Shown here: positions 10,455-20,837 of the stretch, piece after piece
Numbering within the stretch: position 1 is the first letter of the stretch
Layout of the letters: each line of letters opens with the position of its first letter
Assembly: GCA_003151515.1 (NCBI GenBank)
Contig: PLXS01000030.1
Span: forward strand, 77,757-141,756
Length of the DNA: 64,000 nucleotides
Direction: 5' to 3'
DNA from: Opitutaceae bacterium
GTDB lineage: Bacteria; Verrucomicrobiota; Verrucomicrobiia; Opitutales; Opitutaceae
Notes under the pieces: model-generated
Told to the model about the DNA's origin: nothing
Seen by the model: only the letters and a program-made list of their open reading frames with translations
Database searches by the model: none
Made by a program: the position numbers and the translations under genes

Positions 10455-11044
10455 GGTCCAAGGGTATCGAGAGTTACAAAGCCCTGGTCGCGCAAAGGCG
10501 CGAGCAGCTGCGCATCCAGTTCCCGAAGCTGCTTCCGCGTGATGAATCTTTTGTCTGGGAGATTGGGTGCGGCCACGGCCACTTTCTGACGGCCTATGCC
10601 GCGGCCCATCCGCAGGAGCCGTGCATCGGCATCGACATATCCCCTGAGCGCGTGGCGCGCGCCGAGCGCAAGCAGGTTCGCGCCGGACTCAGGAACCTGC
10701 ACTTCATCCTCGCCGACGCCGACGATTTCCTCGCCGCGCTTCCCCGGGGGCGCAGGGCGAGCGCCATCTTCATGCTGTTTCCCGATCCCTGGCCCAAGCG
10801 CCGCCACCACAAGAACCGCCTCGTCAAGCCCGAGTTCCTCGCGGCCGCCGCAGCAGCGGCCGAAAAGGGCGCGCCCCTCTACTTCAGGACGGACTACGAG
10901 CCCTATTTCGCGGAGGCGCGGCTCCTCGTGGGCGGGGCTCCCGCCTGGAGGCTCCTGCCGCAGACGCTGCTTCCGCTCGAGGAGCCGACCGTCTTCCAGA
11001 GGCGGGCGCCCCGCCATTTTACCCTCGTTGCCGCGCGGCGATAG
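10451..11044 (+). CDS. trmB: tRNA (guanine-N7-)-methyltransferase TrmB
   Basis: [28 protein letters not shown] start overlaps the mnmG stop (TTGA). Confidence 0.93.
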   Translation: MRSKGIESYKALVAQRREQLRIQFPKLLPRDESFVWEIGCGHGHFLTAYAAAHPQEPCIGIDISPERVARAERKQVRAGLRNLHFILADADDFLAALPRGRRASAIFMLFPDPWPKRRHHKNRLVKPEFLAAAAAAAEKGAPLYFRTDYEPYFAEARLLVGGAPAWRLLPQTLLPLEEPTVFQRRAPRHFTLVAARR

Positions 11045-11058
11045 GCTAGAAAATCGGC

Positions 11059-11643
11059 ATGCGCAGGAACGTCGCCATCCTTGTGTTCAACGAGATCGAG
11101 GTGCTCGACTTCGCGGGCCCTTTCGAGGTTTTCGCCGTCACCGACCAGCTGCGGGACCGCGCAGCCTTCAGCGTGTCGATCGTCTCCCCCGCCGGCGACG
11201 CGGTGCGCGCGCGCAACGGACTCAAAGTCACCCCCGAGCACTCGTTCGCCGACTGCCCGCAGCCCCAGGTCCTCGTCGTTCCGGGAGGATTCGGGACGCG
11301 GGCGCTGCTCGGCAATGAGGTAGTTATTAATTGGATACTAGAGAGGTCCCGCGCCTCCGAGGTCACGATGAGCGTCTGCACCGGCTCGCTCCTGCTGGCG
11401 CGGGCGGGCCTCCTCGACGGGCTGCGGGCGACCACCCACCACCGGGCCATCGACGAGCTCCGCCGGCTAGCGCCGGCCGCGATCGTCGACCCCGGCGCGC
11501 GGTTCCACGACAACGGGCGCATCCTCACGGCCGCCGGAATCTCCGCAGGCATAGACTGCTCGCTCCATCTTGTCGGCCGCCTCCTCGGCGACGATGTCGC
11601 GGCCGCCACGGCGGCCTACATGGAGTATGAGCGCAGGGGCTAG
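11059..11643 (+). CDS. DJ-1/PfpI (GATase1-like) family protein
   Basis: VLDFAGPFEVF, VVPGGFG, SVCTGSLLLARAGLLDG. Confidence 0.88.
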   Translation: MRRNVAILVFNEIEVLDFAGPFEVFAVTDQLRDRAAFSVSIVSPAGDAVRARNGLKVTPEHSFADCPQPQVLVVPGGFGTRALLGNEVVINWILERSRASEVTMSVCTGSLLLARAGLLDGLRATTHHRAIDELRRLAPAAIVDPGARFHDNGRILTAAGISAGIDCSLHLVGRLLGDDVAAATAAYMEYERRG

Positions 11644-12520
11644 TCTCTCCCGCGAGGCCCGCGGCCTGCGCCTCGGCCTTCTCGGGGTATGCGGCTTCAG
11701 CCTCACGCTGCCGATGACCCGCATCGCGGTCGCCGAGCTGGACCCGGTCTTCGCCGGGCTCGGCCGCTCGCTTGTTTCAGTAGTCCTGGCCCTGGGGGTC
11801 CTCGCGTGGAAGCGCGACCGGTTCCCGGGCGCGCGCCACCTTCCGAGCTTCCTCACGATCGCGCTCGGCGTGATCGTGGGCTTCCCGCTTCTCACCGCTT
11901 TCGCGCTGCGCCGGGTTCCGGCCTCGCACGGGGCCGTCGTGATCGCGGTTCTCCCGCTGTTCACGGCGCTCTGCGGCACGCTCAGGGCGCGCGATCGCCC
12001 TTCGCCGCTCTTCTGGCTCGCGGCCTTCGTGGGATCCGCAACGGTCATCGCGTTCATCCTGCTGACGGGCGGCCTGCGCCCGACGGCCGCCGACCTGCTC
12101 CTGCTTGCGGCGGTCGTCACATGCGCCATGGGCTACGCCGAGGGTGGCAGGCTGTCGCGCGAACTCGGCAGCTGGAGGGTCCTCTGCTGGGCCCTGGTGC
12201 TCGCATGCCCGTTCCTGGCCGTTCCGGTGGCCGTCTCCGTCTGGGAGCACGGACTCCATGCGTCGCTCGGGGCGTGGGCTGCATTCGCCTACATGGGCGT
12301 GGTCAGCATGTTCCTGGCCTTCTGGGCCTGGTATGAGGGGCTTTCTCTCGGGGGCGTGGCCCGGGTGAGCCAGACGCAGCTCCTCCAGGTCTTCCTGACG
12401 CTCGCCGCGGCCCGGTTCATCAACGGAGAGAACATCGCTCCGTCGATGCTGGTCGCCGCCACGGTCGTGGTTGCGTGCGTGGCCGTGGCAAGGAGGGCCC
12501 GCATCGGGGTTGCGCGATGA
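11627..12520 (+). CDS. EamA/DMT superfamily transporter
   Basis: About ten hydrophobic segments with EamA-type repeats. Internal ATG at 11627 preferred. Confidence 0.85.
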   Translation: MSAGASLSREARGLRLGLLGVCGFSLTLPMTRIAVAELDPVFAGLGRSLVSVVLALGVLAWKRDRFPGARHLPSFLTIALGVIVGFPLLTAFALRRVPASHGAVVIAVLPLFTALCGTLRARDRPSPLFWLAAFVGSATVIAFILLTGGLRPTAADLLLLAAVVTCAMGYAEGGRLSRELGSWRVLCWALVLACPFLAVPVAVSVWEHGLHASLGAWAAFAYMGVVSMFLAFWAWYEGLSLGGVARVSQTQLLQVFLTLAAARFINGENIAPSMLVAATVVVACVAVARRARIGVAR

Positions 12521-13437
12521 GCGCCGATGCAAAGCCCTCGAGGCTCGCCCTGGTCTCGGCGTTTGGAGCCATCTACGTGATCTGGGGGAGCACGTACCTC
12601 GGAATCCGGGTGGCCGTGGAGACGCTGCCCCCGTTCCTGATGGCCGGGGCGCGGTTCGCGATTGCCGGGGTGCTCCTCTTCACGGTCCTCATGCTGCGGG
12701 GCGCGGCGTGGCCGACGGCCCGGCAGTGGAGGGACCAGGCAATCGTGGGCATCTTCCTGCTCCTGGGCGGCAACGCCGTGGTCTCGTGGGCGGAGCTTCG
12801 GACGCCGTCGGGCATCACCTCGCTGATCCTCGGGTCGGCCCCGCTCATTGTGGTCATTTTCGACTGGCTGCGGCCCGGCGGCCGGCGTCCGTCCCTGGGG
12901 TTGGTCTGCGGCGTCTGCGTCGGCATCGCCGGAATCGTGATGCTCGTCGGCCCGGGCTCGATCCCGGCCGGCTACCAGCCCCCGGTCATCGACATCATCG
13001 CCCTGCTCCTGGCGAGCGTAAGCTGGTGGATCGGTTCATTCTACAGCAAGCATGCCAGCACGCGGACGCCGCTCATGCTGGCGTCGTCCATGCAGATGAT
13101 CTGTGGCAGCGCTTGCATGTTGCTGACGGGCTTCGTCTTGGGAGAGGGTGGGGGGTTTCGGGCCTCCTCGGTGACGCCCCAGTCCTGGCTGGCGTTCAGC
13201 TATCTGGTCGTCGTCGGCTCGATCATCGCGTTCCCGGTGTACGTCTGGCTTCTTGAGCACAGCACCCCCTCCAAGGTTTCAACCTACGCCTACGTGAACC
13301 CCGTGGTCGCCGTCTTTCTGGGGTGGGCCGTCATCGGCGAGCCCCTCAATTTCAGGATAATCCTCGCCGCGTCGGTGATCATCGGCGCCGTCGCAATCAT
13401 CACGATTGGCAAGGCGAAGGCGCTGGAAAAGCCATGA
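12517..13437 (+). CDS. EamA/DMT superfamily transporter (YedA/RhaT-like)
   Basis: IYVIWGSTYLGIRVAVETLPPFLMAGARF; C-terminal YAYVNPVVAVFLGWAVIGEPL. ATGA overlap with the upstream gene. Confidence 0.9.
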   Translation: MSADAKPSRLALVSAFGAIYVIWGSTYLGIRVAVETLPPFLMAGARFAIAGVLLFTVLMLRGAAWPTARQWRDQAIVGIFLLLGGNAVVSWAELRTPSGITSLILGSAPLIVVIFDWLRPGGRRPSLGLVCGVCVGIAGIVMLVGPGSIPAGYQPPVIDIIALLLASVSWWIGSFYSKHASTRTPLMLASSMQMICGSACMLLTGFVLGEGGGFRASSVTPQSWLAFSYLVVVGSIIAFPVYVWLLEHSTPSKVSTYAYVNPVVAVFLGWAVIGEPLNFRIILAASVIIGAVAIITIGKAKALEKP

Positions 13438-13517
13438 GTACTTTTAGATGGTTGACGGGGGGAGCGCCCATTGCCTACGACTACACGTTTCAACGCCTCC
13501 CGGCTTCACCACGCAGC

Positions 13518-14393
13518 ATGTCAAAGGTCACCAAACTAGCCCTGTTTCTACCGTTCCTGTCGGCCGGGACGACGGCGTTCGCGGCGGAAGGCGGGGGGGT
13601 GGAGAAGGCCGCGACGGCGATTTTTAGCATCGGGCCCCTCCCCGTCACCAACAGCATGGTGACGAGCTGGGTTGTGGCCGTGGCGCTCGTCGTTGCCATC
13701 CGCTTTGCCGTGAGGCGGCCCAAGCTTATCCCAAACAGGGCCCAGGCCGTGGTCGAGTACCTGGTCCAGGGCATCCTTGACATCATATCCCCCATTGTCG
13801 GCGCCAGGGTGGCCAAGCCCGCCTTCCCGCTGCTCATCGGCCTGTTCACCTTCATTCTCATTCAGAACTGGAGCGGCCTGTTCCCCGGGGTCGGCACCGT
13901 CTACATGGCCAACCCCAAGACCGGCGATTGGATGGAGCTGATCAGGCCCGGAAACGCGGACATGAACGCCACCGGCGCGCTCGCCATCGTCGCGATCGCG
14001 GGCTGGTTCTATCTCATCATGCGCTACGCGGGGCCGGCCTTCGTCCTCAAGGACATCTTTGGCAACAAGGCCGACAAGAGCGAGATCCCCGCCGTCATCT
14101 ACTATCCGCTCTTCGTGATCTTCTTCCTCGTCGGCATAATCGAGGTCATCTCGATCGCGTTCCGGCCGATTTCGCTGTCGCTGCGGCTTTTCGGAAACAT
14201 ATTTGGCGGCGAGAGCCTCATGCACGCGATAAGCGGCATGGAAAAATGGGGTCTTCCCGCGCCTCTTTACCTCCTCGAGCTCCTCATCGGATTCGTGCAG
14301 GCGTTCGTGTTCACGCTTCTCGTGAGCGTCTATATCGGCCTCATCTGCAACCACGGCGACGAGCACGAGTCGCTCAAGGAGTCCGCGCACTGA
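13518..14393 (+). CDS. atpB: ATP synthase F0 subunit a
   Basis: FRPISLSLRLFGNIFGGE and LLIGFVQAFVFTLLVSVYIG; first gene of the ATP synthase operon. Confidence 0.95.
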   Translation: MSKVTKLALFLPFLSAGTTAFAAEGGGVEKAATAIFSIGPLPVTNSMVTSWVVAVALVVAIRFAVRRPKLIPNRAQAVVEYLVQGILDIISPIVGARVAKPAFPLLIGLFTFILIQNWSGLFPGVGTVYMANPKTGDWMELIRPGNADMNATGALAIVAIAGWFYLIMRYAGPAFVLKDIFGNKADKSEIPAVIYYPLFVIFFLVGIIEVISIAFRPISLSLRLFGNIFGGESLMHAISGMEKWGLPAPLYLLELLIGFVQAFVFTLLVSVYIGLICNHGDEHESLKESAH

Positions 14394-14466
14394 CCCCAAC
14401 CCTTTCCCGCCGGGACCGTGCAACGCGCGGACGGCGGCAGTCCACCAACCCTAAACACACATCACA

Positions 14467-14673
14467 ATGATCCCAGTTATCGCTGAAATCACGGGCAGCA
14501 TCCAGGGCGGCCTCGGCTGCCTCGGCGCCGCCATCGGCGTGGGCCTCGTCGGCTTCAAGGCCGCCGAAGCCGTCGGCCGCAATCCCGGCGCTTCCACGAA
14601 GATCCTCGTCCAGGGCATCCTGGGCATGGCACTCGCCGAAGCGGTCGCGTTCTACGCGCTCTTCATCAAGTAA
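14467..14673 (+). CDS. atpE: ATP synthase F0 subunit c
   Basis: 68-aa two-helix proteolipid: GRNPGASTKILVQ loop and GMALAEAVAFYALF with the carboxylate Glu. Confidence 0.95.
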   Translation: MIPVIAEITGSIQGGLGCLGAAIGVGLVGFKAAEAVGRNPGASTKILVQGILGMALAEAVAFYALFIK

Positions 14674-14688
14674 TCCCCTCCGATCGCC

Positions 14689-14712
14689 CCGCGCCGGCGC
14701 CCGCCGGCGCGG
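14689..14712 (+). other. Strong GC hairpin in the atpE-atpF intercistronic region
   Basis: CCGCGCCGGC-GCCC-GCCGGCGCGG: perfect 10-bp stem, 4-nt loop. Confidence 0.75.
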
Positions 14713-14733
14713 CCCCTTTCACAGGCCACCTCA

Positions 14734-15309
14734 ATGATCCCCCATCTGCTCATCCTAGCCCAGGCGACCGGCGCAGCTGACGCCCACGGCGAGGCAGCCA
14801 CCGGCGTAACCGCGATCTTCAGGAACTTTGGCATAAGCTGGCCGTTCCTGCTCGCGCAGGTCGTTAACTTCTGCCTCGTCGCCTTCGTCCTCTGGAGGTT
14901 CGCGTTCAAGCCGGTGCTTGCGACCCTCGATGAACGCCAGAAGAAGATCGCGGCGGGCCTGCAGTACGCCGACGAGACGAAGGCCAAGCTCGAAGCCATC
15001 CAGCAGGAGGGCATCGCGAGCGCCAAGCGGGCCCAAGTCGAGGCCTCGAAGATCATCGAGGAGGCACGCAAGGCGGCCAAGGAATTCCTGGAAAAGCAGG
15101 AGCAGGAGAGCGTCGCCAAGGCCAACGACATTCTCACGAAGGCCCAGCAGGTGATCGAGCTCGAGAAGAGGAAGATGCTCGCCGACGCCCGCACGGAGAT
15201 CGCCCGCCTGGTGGTCTCGATTACGCAGCGCGTGCTCTCCAAGGAGCTTTCCGATGCCGAGCGCAGCCGCTACAACGAGTCCGCCGCCAAGGAGCTCACG
15301 GTAATCTAG
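14734..15309 (+). CDS. atpF: ATP synthase F0 subunit b
   Basis: N-terminal TM followed by a long charged coiled coil (AKLEAIQQEGIASAKRAQVEASKIIEEARKAAKEF); operon position. Confidence 0.93.
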   Translation: MIPHLLILAQATGAADAHGEAATGVTAIFRNFGISWPFLLAQVVNFCLVAFVLWRFAFKPVLATLDERQKKIAAGLQYADETKAKLEAIQQEGIASAKRAQVEASKIIEEARKAAKEFLEKQEQESVAKANDILTKAQQVIELEKRKMLADARTEIARLVVSITQRVLSKELSDAERSRYNESAAKELTVI

Positions 15310-15333
15310 CGGGAGCCCCGCGAAACCCCGACC

Positions 15334-15729
15334 ATGGCAGCCAACGCAAAGACCGCCCAGCTCCTCGCCCGCCAGCTCTTCAAGATGAGCTTTGCGGACG
15401 GCGCGGTATCCGCGGAGCGCGTCGGCGGCGTCCTTGCCTACATCGAGAAGCATCGGCCCGCGAGCCCGATGGTTGTCCTCAAGGCGTACAGCCGCCTCAT
15501 CGCCGCCGAACTCGCAAGGGGCGAGGCCGTCGTCGAGCACGCCGGCGCGGTGAATGACGCGATGCTCGCGGCCATTGCGGCGGCGATGAGCAGGAGGTAC
15601 GGCCGCAAGGTCGCCGCGAGGCCGAAGGCCAACGCCGCCCTGCTCGCCGGCTTGCGCGTGCGCGTGGGCGACGACGTGTACGAATCATCCATCGCCAGCC
15701 AGCTCGCGGCGCTCGCCCTTTCAATCTGA
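15334..15729 (+). CDS. atpH: ATP synthase F1 subunit delta (short)
   Basis: Position between b and alpha. C-terminal GLRVRVGDDVYESSIASQLAAL is delta-like; only 131 aa. Confidence 0.8.
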   Translation: MAANAKTAQLLARQLFKMSFADGAVSAERVGGVLAYIEKHRPASPMVVLKAYSRLIAAELARGEAVVEHAGAVNDAMLAAIAAAMSRRYGRKVAARPKANAALLAGLRVRVGDDVYESSIASQLAALALSI

Positions 15730-15787
15730 CGCCGCACCCTCCCTCATCCCTTAACAGACCCTCCACGCACATTTCAAGAACCGGCCC

Positions 15788-17314
<1,527 letters not shown>

Positions 17315-17354
17315 TCGAACTGGAGCCCGGCACCCCCAACAACGACCCCTTCCG

Positions 17355-18233
17355 ATGGCCAGCACCCGCGACATCCGCCGACGCATAAAGTCGGTTAAGA
17401 ACACCCGCCAGATAACGAAGGCGATGGAGCTTGTCGCGGCTTCGAAGATGAAGAAGGCGCAGCAGGTGGCCCTCGCGGGCCTGGCCTACGCGAATCTCCT
17501 TGCGGACGTCCTGGCGGCGCTCGCAAACAAGATCGACGAGGCCGCCCATCCCTTCCTTGTGCAGCGCGAGTTGAGAACGCGCGGGATTCTGCTCATCACG
17601 ACGGACAGGGGCCTGTGCGGGTCGCTGAACGCCAACCTGTTCAAGCTCGTCCAGGAAGTTCGCACGCCAGCGAAGTTCTACTCGATCGGCCGCAAGGGGA
17701 CGCAGTTTCTGGCCCGCTCAAAGAGGGCGATGGTCGCCGACTTCCAGGTCCACGACCGCGTCCCGTTCACCGAGGTCAAGGTGGCCGCGGAGTTCATGGT
17801 CAAGGAGTACCTCGAGGGCTCCATCGACACGATCGAGGTCATCTATTCGCGTTTCAAGAACACGATGGTGCAGGTGCCGATCCAGTGGCCGGTCCTGCCG
17901 CTTCCCAGCCTGAAGGAATTCCTCGAGCAGCTGGGCAGGGACACGGGCACCGTGCGCGTTCCCCATGCCGACGACCGCGAGGTGCTCTTCGAGCCCAATG
18001 CGCCGGAGGTGCTCAGGGCGCTGCTTCCGTACTACGTCAATTACCAGATCCACCAGCTCGCCCTTTCTGCCAAGGCCTCGGAGCACAGCGCCCGCATGGT
18101 CGCCATGAAGACCGCGACGGACAACGCGACCGAGCTGCTGGATAAATTGACCCTCGAATACAACAAGGCCCGCCAGGCCTCGATCACCCAGGAGATTCTG
18201 GAGATCGCCGCGGCCCAGTACAGCGCGGCCTGA
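17355..18233 (+). CDS. atpG: ATP synthase F1 subunit gamma
   Basis: DIRRRIKSVKNTRQITKAMELVAASKM; MKTATDNATELLDKLTLEYNKARQASITQEILEI. Confidence 0.97.
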   Translation: MASTRDIRRRIKSVKNTRQITKAMELVAASKMKKAQQVALAGLAYANLLADVLAALANKIDEAAHPFLVQRELRTRGILLITTDRGLCGSLNANLFKLVQEVRTPAKFYSIGRKGTQFLARSKRAMVADFQVHDRVPFTEVKVAAEFMVKEYLEGSIDTIEVIYSRFKNTMVQVPIQWPVLPLPSLKEFLEQLGRDTGTVRVPHADDREVLFEPNAPEVLRALLPYYVNYQIHQLALSAKASEHSARMVAMKTATDNATELLDKLTLEYNKARQASITQEILEIAAAQYSAA

Positions 18234-19691
<1,458 letters not shown>

Positions 19692-19694
19692 CCC

Positions 19695-20102
19695 ATGACC
19701 CTCACCCTTGAGATCGTCACGCCCGAGGCGCGGGTGTACTCCGACACGGTCGACACGGTCGTCGTGCCGACCGTGGAGGGGGAGATCGGCGTCCTGCCGG
19801 GGCACATCCCGCTCGTCGCCCAGCTTGGGGCGGGGGAGCTGCGCGCCACCAAGGGCGGCGTCACCGAGCTGCTCGTGGTGGGCGGCGGATTCGTCCAGGT
19901 TTCCGGCGAAAAGGTTTCGATACTGGCCGACAGCGCGATCGAGGAGGAGAAGATCGACCCGAACGCGGTCGCCGACGCCATGCGCAGGGCGGAGGACGCC
20001 CTTCGCCGAAAGGACACCTTGTCGCAGGCGGACGTGGAGCGCTTGGAAGCGCTTGTGCGCTTCTCCGTTGCTCAGCTGGGTGTGAAGCAGCGACGCAGGT
20101 AG
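19695..20102 (+). CDS. atpC: ATP synthase F1 subunit epsilon
   Basis: LEIVTPEARVYSDTVDTVVVPTVEGEIGVLPGHIPLVAQLGAGELR. Confidence 0.95.
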   Translation: MTLTLEIVTPEARVYSDTVDTVVVPTVEGEIGVLPGHIPLVAQLGAGELRATKGGVTELLVVGGGFVQVSGEKVSILADSAIEEEKIDPNAVADAMRRAEDALRRKDTLSQADVERLEALVRFSVAQLGVKQRRR

Positions 20103-20170
20103 CCCGTTCAGGCTGCTCTGGTTCGGGCCATTGGCCGGTGTGGGATCCGCTGGGAATTCGCGTCCAATTA

Positions 20171-20218
20171 TGGGCGTTTTTGGCCATTTTATAGGGCTTT
20201 ATGGGCAAGAAACGCCCA
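20171..20218. repeat. Inverted repeat TGGGCGTTT ... AAACGCCCA in the AT-rich atpC-feoA spacer
   Basis: Arms at 20171-20179 and 20210-20218. TATGGGCAAGAAA at 20200-20212 is echoed by TATTGGGCTAAGAAA at 20275-20289. Confidence 0.6.
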
Positions 20219-20295
20219 ATTAAAGGCAAAATCGGCCTATTCTTGGCCCTATACAGATTAGGGTATTTAATGGATATTGGGCTAAGAAATTCTTG

Positions 20296-20312
20296 AAACT
20301 GAGTCTCAGTTT
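20296..20312. promoter_or_regulatory. 17-bp perfect palindrome AAACTGAGTCTCAGTTT upstream of feoA; candidate Fur/metalloregulator operator
   Basis: Perfect dyad with central T, ending 18 bp before the feoA ATG at 20331. Confidence 0.65.
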
Positions 20313-20330
20313 ACTTACCTTGCTCGCCAC

Positions 20331-20582
20331 ATGTCCGAATCGCCCTTCCATCACCTGATGCCCCTCTGCCAGCTGCCCGCTCGGGCGACGGGCAGGATCT
20401 GCGAGCTGACGGGTGACTCGGAATTCTGCCAGCGCATACGCGAGATGGGCTTCGGCGAATCCGTCTACGTGACCAAGATCGCCGGAAACGGCACCATCCT
20501 CTGCCAGCTGAACGGCACCCGGATCGGACTGAGCCATGACGCGGCAAGGCAAATCCTGGTTGAGCGGGTCGGCTCGCGGTAG
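20331..20582 (+). CDS. feoA: FeoA domain protein
   Basis: FeoA SH3-like pattern (RICELTGDSEFCQRIREMGFGESVYVTKI...GTRIGLSHDAARQILV), directly before a second FeoA and FeoB. Confidence 0.85.
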   Translation: MSESPFHHLMPLCQLPARATGRICELTGDSEFCQRIREMGFGESVYVTKIAGNGTILCQLNGTRIGLSHDAARQILVERVGSR

Positions 20583-20594
20583 GCGGGCATCGCC

Positions 20595-20837
20595 ATGGCG
20601 GCGACGGTGAAGCTGTCCGCGCTCCCCGTGGGCGCCTCCGCGGTCGTCCGCGACATCCAGAAGACGGACTCCTCCTCGGTGCGGCTGAGGGAGATGGGCC
20701 TGCTCGTGGGCACCGAGTTGACGCTCGTGAGGTGCGCGCCGCTCGGCGACCCCCTGGAGATCAAGATGCGCGGCTACCACCTGACCCTGCGAAAGAGCGA
20801 GGCGTCCCTGGTGACGGTCGAGCCCAAGGAGCCGTGA
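20595..20837 (+). CDS. feoA: FeoA domain protein
   Basis: LPVGASAVVRDIQKTDSSSVRLREMGLLVGTELTLVRCAPLGDPLEIKMRGYHLTLRKSEA. Confidence 0.92.
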   Translation: MAATVKLSALPVGASAVVRDIQKTDSSSVRLREMGLLVGTELTLVRCAPLGDPLEIKMRGYHLTLRKSEASLVTVEPKEP

